Source of the DNA: Methanosarcina sp. 2.H.T.1A.6
Lineage (GTDB): Archaea > Halobacteriota > Methanosarcinia > Methanosarcinales > Methanosarcinaceae
DNA length: 64,000 bases
Assembly: GCF_000979455.1 (NCBI RefSeq)
Contig: NZ_JJOY01000048.1
Coordinates: 124,001-188,000 of the forward strand
Direction: 5' to 3'
In this document: positions 7,912 through 16,102 of the stretch, piece by piece
Numbering within the stretch: the stretch's first letter is position 1
Layout of the letters: each line of letters opens with the position of its first letter
Notes under the pieces: generated by a model
What the model was told of the DNA's origin: nothing
What the model saw: only the letters and a program-made list of their open reading frames with translations
Databases searched by the model: none
Translations under genes and position numbers: made by a program

Positions 7912-9855
7912 TTACTCAAAAGGAATGATCTCTCCAGTTCTCTCATATACCTGCAGCCCTGCCGGAAGCTTTGAGGCGAATTCTGTGGAACCAAGGGCTT
8001 GCAGGAATTTTCTGATTTCAGGGGCTTCCAACACCTCTTTTCTGACCAGAAAGTCGTATTCTTCTTCTGCAAATTTTACGAATTTCAGGCAGTTTCTTTC
8101 TGCACAGTTCCTTATGCCCACTCCGGCATCAGCCTTTCCTGAATGAACAGCCTCGCAGACTGCAACTTCAGATTTCGCTCCGGAAACATATCCTGGTATT
8201 GAGTCCGTAAACTCTTTTTTGCTTACTCCTCTTTCCCTTGCCAGTTCCTCTATTTTCATCTCAAGAAGAGCCCTTGTACCCGAACCTCTGTTCCGGTTAA
8301 TCAGGCGTTTTCCTGGCAGGTCTTCAAGTCCGGAAATCGGGGTGTCCTGCCTGACAAGGAGTCCTACTTCACGCCTGTACCCTTTAACAAGCACAGCTCC
8401 TGAAAGGCCCATTGCCTCAACTGTGGGGGTATTGTACCGGATTTCATCTGGCAGGGTCCCGTTCTGTCCTTCCGGACGCCTGGAGGGCATATTCACGCCT
8501 GCGATATCTGCCGTGCCTGCGGCAATTGCACTGAAACCCCCGCTTGAGCCGCTGTAAAGTGTTCTGAACCTGAGTCCGCTAAGGTCTTCCAGAACATCAA
8601 GTCCGGGGCAGAACCCACCTGCAATGAGTATATCCGGCTTTTCAACTTCTCCAAAAAGGGTCACTTCTACCGGAGTTCTTGCTTCTATGAACTCGGTCTT
8701 TGGCTGGATTTCTATAAAGCCATCTGCTCCGGAAAGCGATGTTATGGCACCTGAACCCCTGTCTGCAGGATAAACCCGTCCCCTTACCATGCCTACGGGA
8801 AGGAGCTGCTGCCTCCCTTCGGAACGGAGGTCCGTACCCATTATTCCTTCTTCCGTTCTCCTGATTCCAGCCTCTGCTCCAAGGGATTTTCTAAGAAGAG
8901 GAGCCACAAATTCATTAAAGATCATTAAAGCAGATGTAGGGTTTCCGGGAAGCCCTATAATCGGGACATCTTTTATGACGCCGATGATTACAGGTTTTCC
9001 CGGTTTTATGTTGATACCGTGGGCAAGGGTCTCTCCTGCTTCGTCTATTAACCGGTACATCACATCCCCCGCCCCGGATGATGTGCTGCCCGAAGTCAGG
9101 ATAAGGGCACACTCCGAAACCGCAGTTTCAAGTGCTTTTCCCATCACACTCTCATTGTCCTTTACAATCCCGTAAAGCAGGGGGAAAGCTCCGCATTCCC
9201 GGACTCCTGCGTATAGCGTGTAAGAGTTTGCGTCATATACTTTCCCCGAAGCCAGCGTTTCTCCCGGATTGGTGAGTTCGTCTCCAGTAGAAATTATCCC
9301 TACCTGCAGCCTGAGTACGGGAACTTCTTTTTTTCCTATGGAAGCCAGGACCCCGATTTCTCTTGTGCCCAGTTTCCTTCCCCTGCGCAGCACCCTTTCC
9401 CCCTTCAGGATATCAGAGCCTGCTTTCATGATATTTTCTCCCCCGGTTACAGGTCTGAAGATGAGTGCAGTCCCGTTTTCTTCAGAGGTATATTCAACCA
9501 TAACCACAGCATCAGCCCCTTCAGGAATCGGGGCTCCTGTCGCAATCTCCACAGCTTCCCCTGCCGAGACCGTGAATTTTGCATCCGAACCTGCGGGGAT
9601 ATTTCCAAGTAACCTCAGCTTTATGGGTTCTGTTTCACTGCAGGCATACGTATCTTCTGCCCTGACAGCATAGCCGTCCATCACAGCTCTCGGAAAAGGA
9701 GGAACATTAATTTCGGTAATAATATCCTCTGCAAGGATTTTTCCGTGGGCATTCTCAAGGGCTGAGCTTTCTTTTTCAGGACGGACCTGAAGGTTGTTTA
9801 TTATTCTCCGGGCCTCCTCCACAGAGACAAGTTCCCGAAATTCTTTGCGTTTCAT
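7912..9855 (-). CDS. moeA: MoeA molybdopterin molybdenumtransferase with C-terminal PBP-like domain
   Basis: A 647-residue two-domain protein. Residues 1 to about 400 are MoeA: PFPRAVMDGYAVRAED, GEAVEIATGAPIPEGADAVV, ISTGDEL, ILTSGSTSSGAGDV and GLPGNPTSALMIF are the family motifs. MoeA inserts molybdenum or tungsten into the pterin cofactor, which methanogens need for formylmethanofuran dehydrogenase. From about residue 405 (DILIAGGFCPGLDVLE) follows a PBP-like substrate-binding domain of the type often fused to archaeal MoeA, perhaps sensing oxyanion or ligand. A TTG three codons upstream was rejected in favour of the ATG at 9855, preceded by AGGTTT. The 5' leader holds an inverted repeat (9959-10048). 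Confidence 0.92.
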   Translation of the reverse strand: MKRKEFRELVSVEEARRIINNLQVRPEKESSALENAHGKILAEDIITEINVPPFPRAVMDGYAVRAEDTYACSETEPIKLRLLGNIPAGSDAKFTVSAGEAVEIATGAPIPEGADAVVMVEYTSEENGTALIFRPVTGGENIMKAGSDILKGERVLRRGRKLGTREIGVLASIGKKEVPVLRLQVGIISTGDELTNPGETLASGKVYDANSYTLYAGVRECGAFPLLYGIVKDNESVMGKALETAVSECALILTSGSTSSGAGDVMYRLIDEAGETLAHGINIKPGKPVIIGVIKDVPIIGLPGNPTSALMIFNEFVAPLLRKSLGAEAGIRRTEEGIMGTDLRSEGRQQLLPVGMVRGRVYPADRGSGAITSLSGADGFIEIQPKTEFIEARTPVEVTLFGEVEKPDILIAGGFCPGLDVLEDLSGLRFRTLYSGSSGGFSAIAAGTADIAGVNMPSRRPEGQNGTLPDEIRYNTPTVEAMGLSGAVLVKGYRREVGLLVRQDTPISGLEDLPGKRLINRNRGSGTRALLEMKIEELARERGVSKKEFTDSIPGYVSGAKSEVAVCEAVHSGKADAGVGIRNCAERNCLKFVKFAEEEYDFLVRKEVLEAPEIRKFLQALGSTEFASKLPAGLQVYERTGEIIPFE

Positions 9856-9958
9856 AAGAGTCAAACCTGAAATCTTATCGGTTTCCAGATGGATTTTTTA
9901 CCTTAATAGCATTTCCCGGTGCATATCAATCTGTTCTTGCATCCGTAATCGCTCTTAC

Positions 9959-10048
9959 AGCTGGAATCGGCTGGTGCCTGCAGGAGAAAAGTATACAGGG
10001 TTGACTGATAAGATTGACTTCGAACGTCGAAAGAAATAGATTCCAGCT
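9959..10048 (-). promoter_or_regulatory. Inverted repeat with long loop in the moeA leader
   Basis: AGCTGGAATC at 9959-9968 and GATTCCAGCT at 10039-10048 are perfect 10-base complements separated by 70 bases. Inside the loop a second small hairpin (TTCGA-ACG-TCGAA) is present. On the minus strand the structure lies about 100-190 bases upstream of the moeA start and downstream of ilvE. It could be a structured leader or a processing site. No known riboswitch consensus was recognised. Confidence 0.4.
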
Positions 10049-10089
10049 AAGAAGGTTGACTGAGAAAGATTTGATCTAAAAAAGAGTTT

Positions 10090-10107
10090 GGCGGGAAAAA
10101 TCCCGCC
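10090..10107 (-). terminator. GC-rich hairpin with T-tract after ilvE
   Basis: GGCGGGA-AAAA-TCCCGCC forms a perfect 7-bp stem with a 4-base loop. On the minus strand it lies 50 bases beyond the ilvE stop and is followed by AAACTCTTTTTTAG; on the plus strand it is followed by a GTTTTTGTTTTT tract. Intrinsic-style terminators of this kind plausibly end ilvE transcription before moeA. Confidence 0.6.
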
Positions 10108-10156
10108 GTTTTTGTTTTTGTCTTCAGAGTCGCGCTCTTTCATTGAGCAGATTCTT

Positions 10157-11035
10157 TTATTTATAAATAGGTGTGCCCGTACTCTTGGTTATTTTATCAA
10201 AGGCTTCAACCATTTTCATTGTAAGGGGTCCTGGTTTGCCTGTACCTATGAGTCTTCCGTCAAGTTTGGTAACGGGGGCAGATTCGGCTGCTGTTCCGGT
10301 GACGAAGATTTCATCTGCTGTGTAGAGGTCAAAAAGGCCGAGATTTGATTCGATGACTTTGTAGCCCATCTCGTCCAGGAGTTCGATGGCTGTGGCTCTT
10401 GTGATACCCTTTAAGTTGCTTATTGTGTGGGGGGTAAGGACCTGGTTGTTTTTGACGATAAAGATGTTGTCTCCCGAGCCTTCGCACACAAAGCCGTTCT
10501 GGTCAAGGAAGACGGCTTCATCTCCTCCTTTTTCATTGGCTTCAATCTTTGCGAGGATGTTGTTGAGATAGTTCAGGGACTTGATGTTCGGGGACAGGGC
10601 ATCCGGGGCATTTCTACGGACACAGACGCTGACTCCTGTGAGCCCGACTTCGTAAAGGTCGCCGTACATGGCTCCCCAGCCCTGGGCGATAACAACGACA
10701 CATGGTTTTTCACATTTGCGGGGGTCAAGTCCGAGGTCTCCGACTCCTCTTGAGACGATGGGGCGGATGTAAGCATCTTTGAGGTTGTTTTTCCTGAGGG
10801 TCTCAAGGATTATCTCGGCCATTTCTTCTCTTGTGATGGGGATGTCCATTGCGATTGCTTTTGCTGAGTCATAAAGCCTGTCAACGTGTTCCTTTAACTT
10901 GAAGACACGCCCGTTGTATGCCCTTATGCCTTCGAACACACCGTCGCCGTAAAGGAATCCGTGGTCATAGACCGAAACTTTGGCTTCGGATTTTGGGACA
11001 AATTTCCCGTCTAAATAAATCAGTAACTCACTCAT
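10157..11035 (-). CDS. ilvE: Branched-chain amino acid aminotransferase
   Basis: A 292-residue fold-type IV PLP aminotransferase, the usual IlvE length. It has the N-terminal [36 protein letters not shown] signature (quoted in parts: [23 protein letters not shown]), the catalytic lysine in [10 protein letters not shown] (Lys about 152), the EGSGDNIF segment and the [11 protein letters not shown] phosphate-binding turn. It makes or degrades Val, Ile and Leu using glutamate. The frame extends to a TTG two codons upstream, but [10 protein letters not shown] with AAAAGGATG about 9 bases upstream fits better. No other branched-chain gene is adjacent. Confidence 0.93.
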   Translation of the reverse strand: MSELLIYLDGKFVPKSEAKVSVYDHGFLYGDGVFEGIRAYNGRVFKLKEHVDRLYDSAKAIAMDIPITREEMAEIILETLRKNNLKDAYIRPIVSRGVGDLGLDPRKCEKPCVVVIAQGWGAMYGDLYEVGLTGVSVCVRRNAPDALSPNIKSLNYLNNILAKIEANEKGGDEAVFLDQNGFVCEGSGDNIFIVKNNQVLTPHTISNLKGITRATAIELLDEMGYKVIESNLGLFDLYTADEIFVTGTAAESAPVTKLDGRLIGTGKPGPLTMKMVEAFDKITKSTGTPIYK

Positions 11036-11384
11036 TTGCAAATCATCCTTTTCAGTTTTTATTATCTGTAGGGTACTTAACTGGGGCTTTCTATCCAGTA
11101 TAAGTCTTTAACCTACAGGTCAATAGCCCATTTAACTTTTTCACTCTTTTACAGTATGTAAGCTCTGTGAAAAGCTCTTAAAGGAACTCAGAACTCCAAG
11201 AGAGTTGCCATACTGAGATTCTTAATAAACATTCCAAGTAAAGCGGGTAGATACTAAATATATATTACAATTCCGCTTCCACATAAATATTTTTAGATTT
11301 TATATCGCACCAATTAGTATGTTCATGCAAAAGGTTTTTATCTTAGAAGGCTCATTTCGTACTCCGCAGTAGGATAAGCAACCA
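11036..11384. other. Spacer between ilvE and tRNA-Arg(TCT)
   Basis: AT-rich, with no open frame of interest. It must hold the divergent ilvE and tRNA promoters. A TATA-like ATATATTACAA lies near 11260 and TTTTTATCTTAG near 11335. Nothing else is evident. Confidence 0.4.
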
Positions 11385-11459
11385 GGGCTCGTGGCTTAGC
11401 CTGGATATAGCGCTGGGCTTCTAACCCAGACGTCGGGGGTTCAAATCCCTTCGAGCCCG
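11385..11459 (+). tRNA. tRNA-Arg (anticodon TCT)
   Basis: A complete cloverleaf: acceptor stem GGGCTCG pairs with CGAGCCC, the D arm contains GGCTTAGCCTGGATA, the anticodon stem CTGGG/CCCAG encloses the loop CTTCTAA with anticodon TCT, and the T arm is GGGGGTTCAAATCCC. The discriminator is G and CCA is not encoded. No intron is seen. It reads AGA codons. Confidence 0.95.
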
Positions 11460-11827
11460 CTTTATTCTTCTTGCTTACTTTTGATTAATTTCTGGTAAAT
11501 AAACCTCGACCTTCTTCCTGATGTTCTTATACTTTTTATTGAAATATCCGCTCGTTTTCAATCTATTTTTGTCTTTTTTCGGCAACGAGCTTTCAGCATA
11601 GCTGCAGCTTTTTACGGAGGCCTGTGCAACATCTCTTTTCAAATCGAAAAAATTCAAAAACAGGGTCGAAATTTAAATAAATATACATTAAATAAAATTT
11701 GAACTAAATATAAATTAACTAAAAATGCAGTCTACCGGGGACGCTGATGATATGAAAATTCCCGGTATAATCTCACATAACGCTATTTCCTGTTCTTTAA
11801 AAATCCGGATACTGCCAGCTCTTTTCG
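11460..11827. other. Spacer between tRNA-Arg(TCT) and the PspC gene
   Basis: AT-rich. A 60-codon minus-strand frame (11475-11657) begins with TTG, has no ribosome site and no recognisable domain, so it is not called. Nothing else is evident. Confidence 0.4.
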
Positions 11828-12400
11828 TTAACTGCTCTTCCGGGTTTCGGGCACCATCTGAACGCTCTCTTCCGAGGGCATGATTATTGCCAGAATAATA
11901 TATATGACGATCCCGATCCCGTCTATCAGGGCAAGAAGAACAAAGACAAGCCTTACAAAGGTCGGGTCAATCCCGAAGTATTTTCCGAGCCCGCTGCAAA
12001 CCCCAAAGAGCATACGGTCACTCTTACTTTTTGTCAGGCGCTTTTCCATTTTATAAACCGTGCGTTTTTCTTCTTTTGTCTCCTCCTTTTCTTCGCTGGT
12101 TCTTTCCCCTGACTCTGTTCTGGCTTCTTCTTTTGTTTCTTCCATTGTTTTCTCAGGTTTTTCCCATGATTTCTCTGTATAGCCAGTTTCAAGTTCCCCC
12201 GGAGCCTTGAAATCGCTTTCTTTCGGTTCTATTCTTTCCTGGGGTAGAGGCTCTATGCTGGCTTCTTTTTCTGTTTCTTCCATTGTTTTCTCAGGTTTTT
12301 CCCATGATTTCTCTGTATAACCAGTTTCAAGTTCCCCCGGAGCCTTGAAATCGCTTTCTTTCGGATCCTTTTTTTCCTCAAAGTCGGGATTTTCCTGCAT
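11828..12400 (-). CDS. PspC-domain membrane protein with duplicated acidic segment
   Basis: A 190-residue protein. Residues about 120-180 are a PspC domain: KRLTKSKSDRMLFGVCSGLG, then YFGIDPTFVRLVFVLLALI and IVIYIILAIIMP, the typical single hydrophobic hairpin. The N-terminal 115 residues are very rich in Glu and Lys and hold two copies of a 31-residue segment beginning PKESDFKAPGELETGYTEKS. PspC proteins are linked to membrane stress, but in archaea the role is unknown. The ATG at 12400 is the only reasonable start. Confidence 0.8.
   Translation of the reverse strand: MQENPDFEEKKDPKESDFKAPGELETGYTEKSWEKPEKTMEETEKEASIEPLPQERIEPKESDFKAPGELETGYTEKSWEKPEKTMEETKEEARTESGERTSEEKEETKEEKRTVYKMEKRLTKSKSDRMLFGVCSGLGKYFGIDPTFVRLVFVLLALIDGIGIVIYIILAIIMPSEESVQMVPETRKSS
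12134..12364 (-). repeat. In-frame 93-bp direct repeat inside the PspC gene
   Basis: Bases 12134-12226 and 12272-12364 are 93-bp copies that differ at one position, which is silent or nearly so. They are separated by 45 bases, giving a 138-bp period that keeps the frame. Near identity points to recent duplication or gene conversion. Confidence 0.9.
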
Positions 12401-12496
12401 ACTGATTATTCTATTTACGAGGATTTATATTATCCTGTTATTTATCCAACGTTTTTTATAATTATATATCTGATTTCTTCCTGTTCTCTCTTCCTT

Positions 12497-13864
12497 TCAA
12501 TGGCATTCAGTGCAGCCGCACTCTTGCCCCCTGCGGAAGACTCCGTATAGCATCAGAGGGAGCAGGAGGGCCGCAAAGCCAATCTTAATGTCTTCTGGAA
12601 GCAGTTCTCCTGCGCTTCCCAGGGTTGCAGTCGCACTTACTCCCAGCTTAAGGTAAAGCCAGTCAAGAAAGATTCCTGCCCCAAGGGAACACAGGGAGAT
12701 CACTCCAAGGTAGAGGGCTGCAGAACGCTTTCCCAGGAAACGGGCTACCATGGTTATGGTTGCCGCATTGGTTGCAGGACCTGCAAGAAGGAAAACAAAA
12801 GCCGTGCCAGGGCTCATTCCTTTGGCTACGAGGCTTGCGGCAAGAGGAGTCGAGGCTGTAGCGCAGATGTAAAGTGGAATTCCCACTACAAGCATGGCCA
12901 GCATTGACCCGAGCCCTCCTCCCAGGTATTCCTGAATCAGGGTTTCGGGAACAGCATAGGAAATTATCCCTGCAAGCAGAATTCCAATCAGCATCCACTT
13001 CGAGATTTCTCCGGGAAGTTCTATGTAGGAATATTTCAGTCCTTCCAGGAACTGTTCTTTTACGGATTTTTTGCTTCTCCCATCCGGCAATGATTCATTT
13101 TTCTCCTGCTCGCAGTGCCCGCAGCCACACGAGGATGTTTTGCTTTCAGTGGCCTTTGTTGCTGAGGGAAGTGTGAGGGGCAGGACTCCTTTTTCTGATC
13201 CGGTCTTCAATTCCAGAGGCATGGCTTTTGAAGGCACCGTATTCAGGGCAGGATAGTCCTTTTTTCCTGTCTCCGGAACTTCAGGTGAGCTGCAGCCGCA
13301 GGAATGGGAGTTGCATTTTTCCCCGGCTGCCGATACTCCTACAAGGGTCGAGACAGCAAGGATTTCTGTTTTTTTCCCGGATTTTTCCAGTCTTTTGCTT
13401 CCTTTTTTTTCGGGTTCTTCCCCTATCAGCAGGTTGTCTGCAAGCCCTGCAAGAAGTGCAGTTACAAGGGTTGCAATCGGGCGGAAAATAGTCATCAGGG
13501 GGTCAAGGAGAGCGTAGGTGATTGCAATAGAGTCCACTCCGGTCTGGGGAGTCGAGATCAGGAAGGACAAAGTTGCACCTCTGGTTGCCCCCCTTTTCCT
13601 TATAGACATGGCTGCGGGGATCACTCCGCAGGAACACAGGGGAAGGGGAAGACCTGCCAGGGAGGCGTTGATAACGGAACGGACTTTTCCTGCTGATGTT
13701 CCAAGGTATTCCACAATTTTCTGGTCAGGAACAATTACATTGAGGATACCTGCAACGCCGAAACCGAAAATTAGGTAAGGGGCAGCTTCCACAAAGATTT
13801 TCCAGGATGCGAGAAGGATCCCCGAAAGCAGGAAAGGAATGAAGCTGAGGAATTCAAAGCTCAT
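12497..13864 (-). CDS. SO_0444/ArsP-type (DUF318) metal permease
   Basis: A 455-residue membrane protein of the DUF318/COG0701 permease family. It has two similar halves, each with a cysteine-bearing or glycine-rich helix: LAGLPLPLCSCGVIPAA with SFLISTPQTGVDSI in the first, and VVGIPLYICATASTPLAA with FLLAGPATNAATI in the second. The long cytoplasmic linker (about residues 165-275) is rich in Cys/His clusters (CNSHSCGCSS, SCGCGHC) suited to binding soft metals. The C-terminus ends GCTECH. The gene overlaps its ArsR-type regulator by 4 bases, so it is probably metal- or metalloid-inducible efflux. The cargo (Cu, Zn, Cd or As) cannot be decided. Confidence 0.85.
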   Translation of the reverse strand: MSFEFLSFIPFLLSGILLASWKIFVEAAPYLIFGFGVAGILNVIVPDQKIVEYLGTSAGKVRSVINASLAGLPLPLCSCGVIPAAMSIRKRGATRGATLSFLISTPQTGVDSIAITYALLDPLMTIFRPIATLVTALLAGLADNLLIGEEPEKKGSKRLEKSGKKTEILAVSTLVGVSAAGEKCNSHSCGCSSPEVPETGKKDYPALNTVPSKAMPLELKTGSEKGVLPLTLPSATKATESKTSSCGCGHCEQEKNESLPDGRSKKSVKEQFLEGLKYSYIELPGEISKWMLIGILLAGIISYAVPETLIQEYLGGGLGSMLAMLVVGIPLYICATASTPLAASLVAKGMSPGTAFVFLLAGPATNAATITMVARFLGKRSAALYLGVISLCSLGAGIFLDWLYLKLGVSATATLGSAGELLPEDIKIGFAALLLPLMLYGVFRRGQECGCTECH

Positions 13865-14214
13865 GTTTTTTCCTCCACATGTTCAAGGCACATCTCGATG
13901 AGTGTGCGTACATGTTCGTCTGCGATGTAGTAAACCGTAAATTTTCCTTCCCGCCTTACTCTTACAAGGTCAAGCTGCCTGAGGGTCCGAAGCCCATGAG
14001 AGACTGCAGACTGCGTGACTTCAAGAGCCTGCTCGAGTTCACAGACGCACATCTCTTTCTGCCTGAGCAAAAAAAGGATTTTCAGGCGGGTATCTGATTG
14101 AAGCGCCTGAAAGACTGCAGACATCCGTGTAATATTTTCGGAATCCGGGACCTTCTGCATCAGGGTTTCTATCTTCTCTGGGTTAACACGATCGCACTTA
14201 TCTTGCATGAACAT
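13861..14214 (-). CDS. ArsR/SmtB-family metal-responsive repressor
   Basis: A 117-residue winged-helix regulator. The DTRLKILFLLRQKEMCVCELEQALEVTQSAVSHGLRTLRQLDLVRVRREGKFTVYYI core (in parts: DTRLKILFLL, EMCVCELEQAL, QSAVSHGLRTLRQLDLV) is the ArsR fold with the E-x-C-V-C-E-L metal-box cysteines in the alpha-3 position. The C-terminal EHVRTLIEMCLEHV resembles the alpha-5 metal site (His/Cys). It is the first gene of the permease operon, with ATGA overlap. Its own operator (14210-14235) directly precedes the start codon. M3 (14208) is an alternative start. Confidence 0.92.
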   Translation of the reverse strand: MFMQDKCDRVNPEKIETLMQKVPDSENITRMSAVFQALQSDTRLKILFLLRQKEMCVCELEQALEVTQSAVSHGLRTLRQLDLVRVRREGKFTVYYIADEHVRTLIEMCLEHVEEKT

Positions 14215-14235
14215 ATGAACAACTGTTCATCTATT
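14210..14235 (-). promoter_or_regulatory. SmtB/ArsR-type 12-2-12 operator
   Basis: ATGAACA-AC-TGTTCAT (14215-14230) is a perfect 7-base inverted repeat flanked by further symmetric A/T bases. It matches the published SmtB/ArsR consensus core TGAACA-N2-T(A/G)TTCA. It sits immediately before the repressor start codon, where binding would block transcription. This is strong support for autoregulation of the repressor-permease operon. Confidence 0.8.
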
Positions 14236-14280
14236 AATCTCTTTCTCAGGACTGCTCCGATCTGAATTGATATAAGGTTT

Positions 14281-14418
14281 CCAGCCGGCCTAGTGCTTTT
14301 GTTTTTATCTACTGTACGCAGGCGGGCTCAAGCAGGGCGCAGCACGTGGAAAGAAAGAACAGGGGATAAAACAAAAGGTCATTTCGGAATAATACCAACC
14401 AATTAACCAGGGAGCACC
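14281..14418 (-). repeat. Dispersed 138-bp non-coding repeat, copy B
   Basis: The inverted counterpart of 7725-7862, with equal length. On the minus strand it reads GGTGCTCCCTGGTTAATTGG at the ecfT side and contains CCCGCCTGCGTACAGTAGAT. It lies 15 bases beyond the ecfT stop and 46 bases from the ArsR operator. Confidence 0.75.
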
Positions 14419-14432
14419 CTTTTATTTCTTCT

Positions 14433-15206
14433 TCAAAATCTCAGGATAAGGGCAGCAAAAGACACAAGGGCAAAAAGGGATACCCAGTCTCTTTTCTGCA
14501 TTAAAAGCTCATGCATCGAAGTCCTGCGAGTTCCCTGATATCCCCTGCTCTCCATTGCCAGAGCCAGTTCTTCAGCATCCCTTACAATGCCTCTTATCAG
14601 GGGAATTACAAGGGCAGGAACTGAGTGGAAAGGATTCCGTCCGAAATACATGCCCCTTGAAGCCTGTGCAGCTTTTGTCCGCTCAACCCTCTCAAAAAGA
14701 AGGGGGAGAAAGGCTATCGAGAGGTTCATCATTGTCGCAAGTTCAAAGGAGTTCACTCCCAGCCAGTGAAGGGGCAGTGGACGAAGTATTCTCTCTATCC
14801 CGCAGGTAATTGCCGAAGGGTCGGTGCTGGCTGTCATAAGGGCGGCAAAAAGCAGGAGGAGTATAAACCGTACAGAAAGCCTGAGCCCATTTTGAAGCCC
14901 CTCGATACTCGGCTGCAGGATCCAGAACGAAGCCGGCACTCTTCCTTCGGTGAAAAATAGCTGCGCAAGAAAGATGAATATTATAAACAGCAACATAGGT
15001 CTAACTGCCCGGAAAAATACTCCGACTGGCAGCCCGGTGAATGATGCAAGGGCAAAAAAGAACGCAAAAAGGGCCCCTATCCCGAAAAAACTTTCAGTCC
15101 TGAAGACCAGAATACCCAGCAGCATCACAGCTGCGAGTTTTGTCCTGGGGTCAAGCGTATGCAGAAAGGAAACCCCGGGAACGTAACTGAAAACAGGTTC
15201 TTGCAT
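14433..15206 (-). CDS. ecfT: ECF transporter transmembrane component EcfT
   Basis: A 257-residue CbiQ/EcfT membrane protein with four to six hydrophobic segments in the N-terminal two thirds. The two coupling motifs that contact the ATPases are present: QASRGMYFG and ESRGYQG (Ala/Ser-Arg-Gly type). It is the last gene of a bioY - ecfA - ecfA - ecfT run on one strand, 60 bases beyond the second ATPase. In the complex it links the two ATPases to the substrate-binding S component, here BioY. Confidence 0.9.
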   Translation of the reverse strand: MQEPVFSYVPGVSFLHTLDPRTKLAAVMLLGILVFRTESFFGIGALFAFFFALASFTGLPVGVFFRAVRPMLLFIIFIFLAQLFFTEGRVPASFWILQPSIEGLQNGLRLSVRFILLLLFAALMTASTDPSAITCGIERILRPLPLHWLGVNSFELATMMNLSIAFLPLLFERVERTKAAQASRGMYFGRNPFHSVPALVIPLIRGIVRDAEELALAMESRGYQGTRRTSMHELLMQKRDWVSLFALVSFAALILRF

Positions 15207-15265
15207 GTTTTTTCTCGTTCTCCCTATTTTTTTCTTTTTCTTGCTTTTTTAGGCTATTCTTCAGG

Positions 15266-16102
15266 TTATTTTTCAGCTTTTTCTTTTTCAATCATTGATT
15301 TTACTTTCAATATCTCTTCAAGAGCTTCTTCAACCGTAAAGACAGCAGGGTTTACCGGTACGCCCCTTACTTTAAGTTCTCTCATCATGGACGCTACAGG
15401 GGGAAGAGGTACGTTTTCGGTCTCAAGGTACTCTTTTCTGCTTCCCTGATAACTTATCCTGCCTTTCTGGATAAGCACTATTCTTTCCAGAAGGGGAAAA
15501 AACCCTTTTAGATTGTGGGTCACAGTTATAATTGCAGTACCCCGATCCTTTATCTTTCTGAGAGTATCAAGAATTTCTTTTTTCCCGGCAGGGTCCAGCC
15601 CTGTTATAGGTTCGTCCAGCACAAGATAGTCCGGCCTGAGGGCAAGGGCACCTGCAAGGGCGACTCTTTGCATCTCTCCCCCGCTCAGGCTGAACGGGTC
15701 TCGAAGTAGCATTGAGCGGTCGAACGAAACTGCGTCAAGGGCTTCAAAGACTCTTTCTTCAGTTTCTTTTCTTGTATATCCGAAGTTTAGTGGTCCGAAT
15801 GCTATCTCCTCATATACTGTCCTGCAAAAAAGCTGGTCTGCAGCCTGCTGAAAGACCATCCCTACCCTTCGTTTAACTTCTTTTGAAGAGGGGGCAAGCC
15901 CATCAACAGTTACTTTTCCTGAATCCGGGCGCAAAAGTCCATTAAATAGTTTTATGAGGGTGGATTTTCCTGCACCTTTTTCTCCCAGGATCCCCACGAA
16001 TTCCCCTTTTTCGATGCGCAGATTAACATCTTTTAAGGCTGCTGTTTCAAGAGGGGTATTTCTCGAGTAGAAAAAACTTACATTTTCAAGAATAATCGGC
16101 AT
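15266..16102 (-). CDS. ecfA2: ECF transporter ATP-binding subunit (second EcfA)
   Basis: A 278-residue ABC ATPase. Walker A is GEKGAGKST, the Q-loop VFQQAADQLF, the signature LSGGEMQRVALAG, Walker B YLVLDEP and the H-loop VTHN. The C-terminal helical extension is that of EcfA proteins. It overlaps the upstream ATPase gene by 25 bases, which implies translational coupling. EcfA and EcfA' form a heterodimer that drives vitamin uptake. Confidence 0.9.
   Translation of the reverse strand: MPIILENVSFFYSRNTPLETAALKDVNLRIEKGEFVGILGEKGAGKSTLIKLFNGLLRPDSGKVTVDGLAPSSKEVKRRVGMVFQQAADQLFCRTVYEEIAFGPLNFGYTRKETEERVFEALDAVSFDRSMLLRDPFSLSGGEMQRVALAGALALRPDYLVLDEPITGLDPAGKKEILDTLRKIKDRGTAIITVTHNLKGFFPLLERIVLIQKGRISYQGSRKEYLETENVPLPPVASMMRELKVRGVPVNPAVFTVEEALEEILKVKSMIEKEKAEK

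Noticed and set aside
11475-11657. 60-codon minus frame after tRNA-Arg(TCT)
   Set aside because: TTG start, no ribosome site, no domain, AT-rich surroundings.
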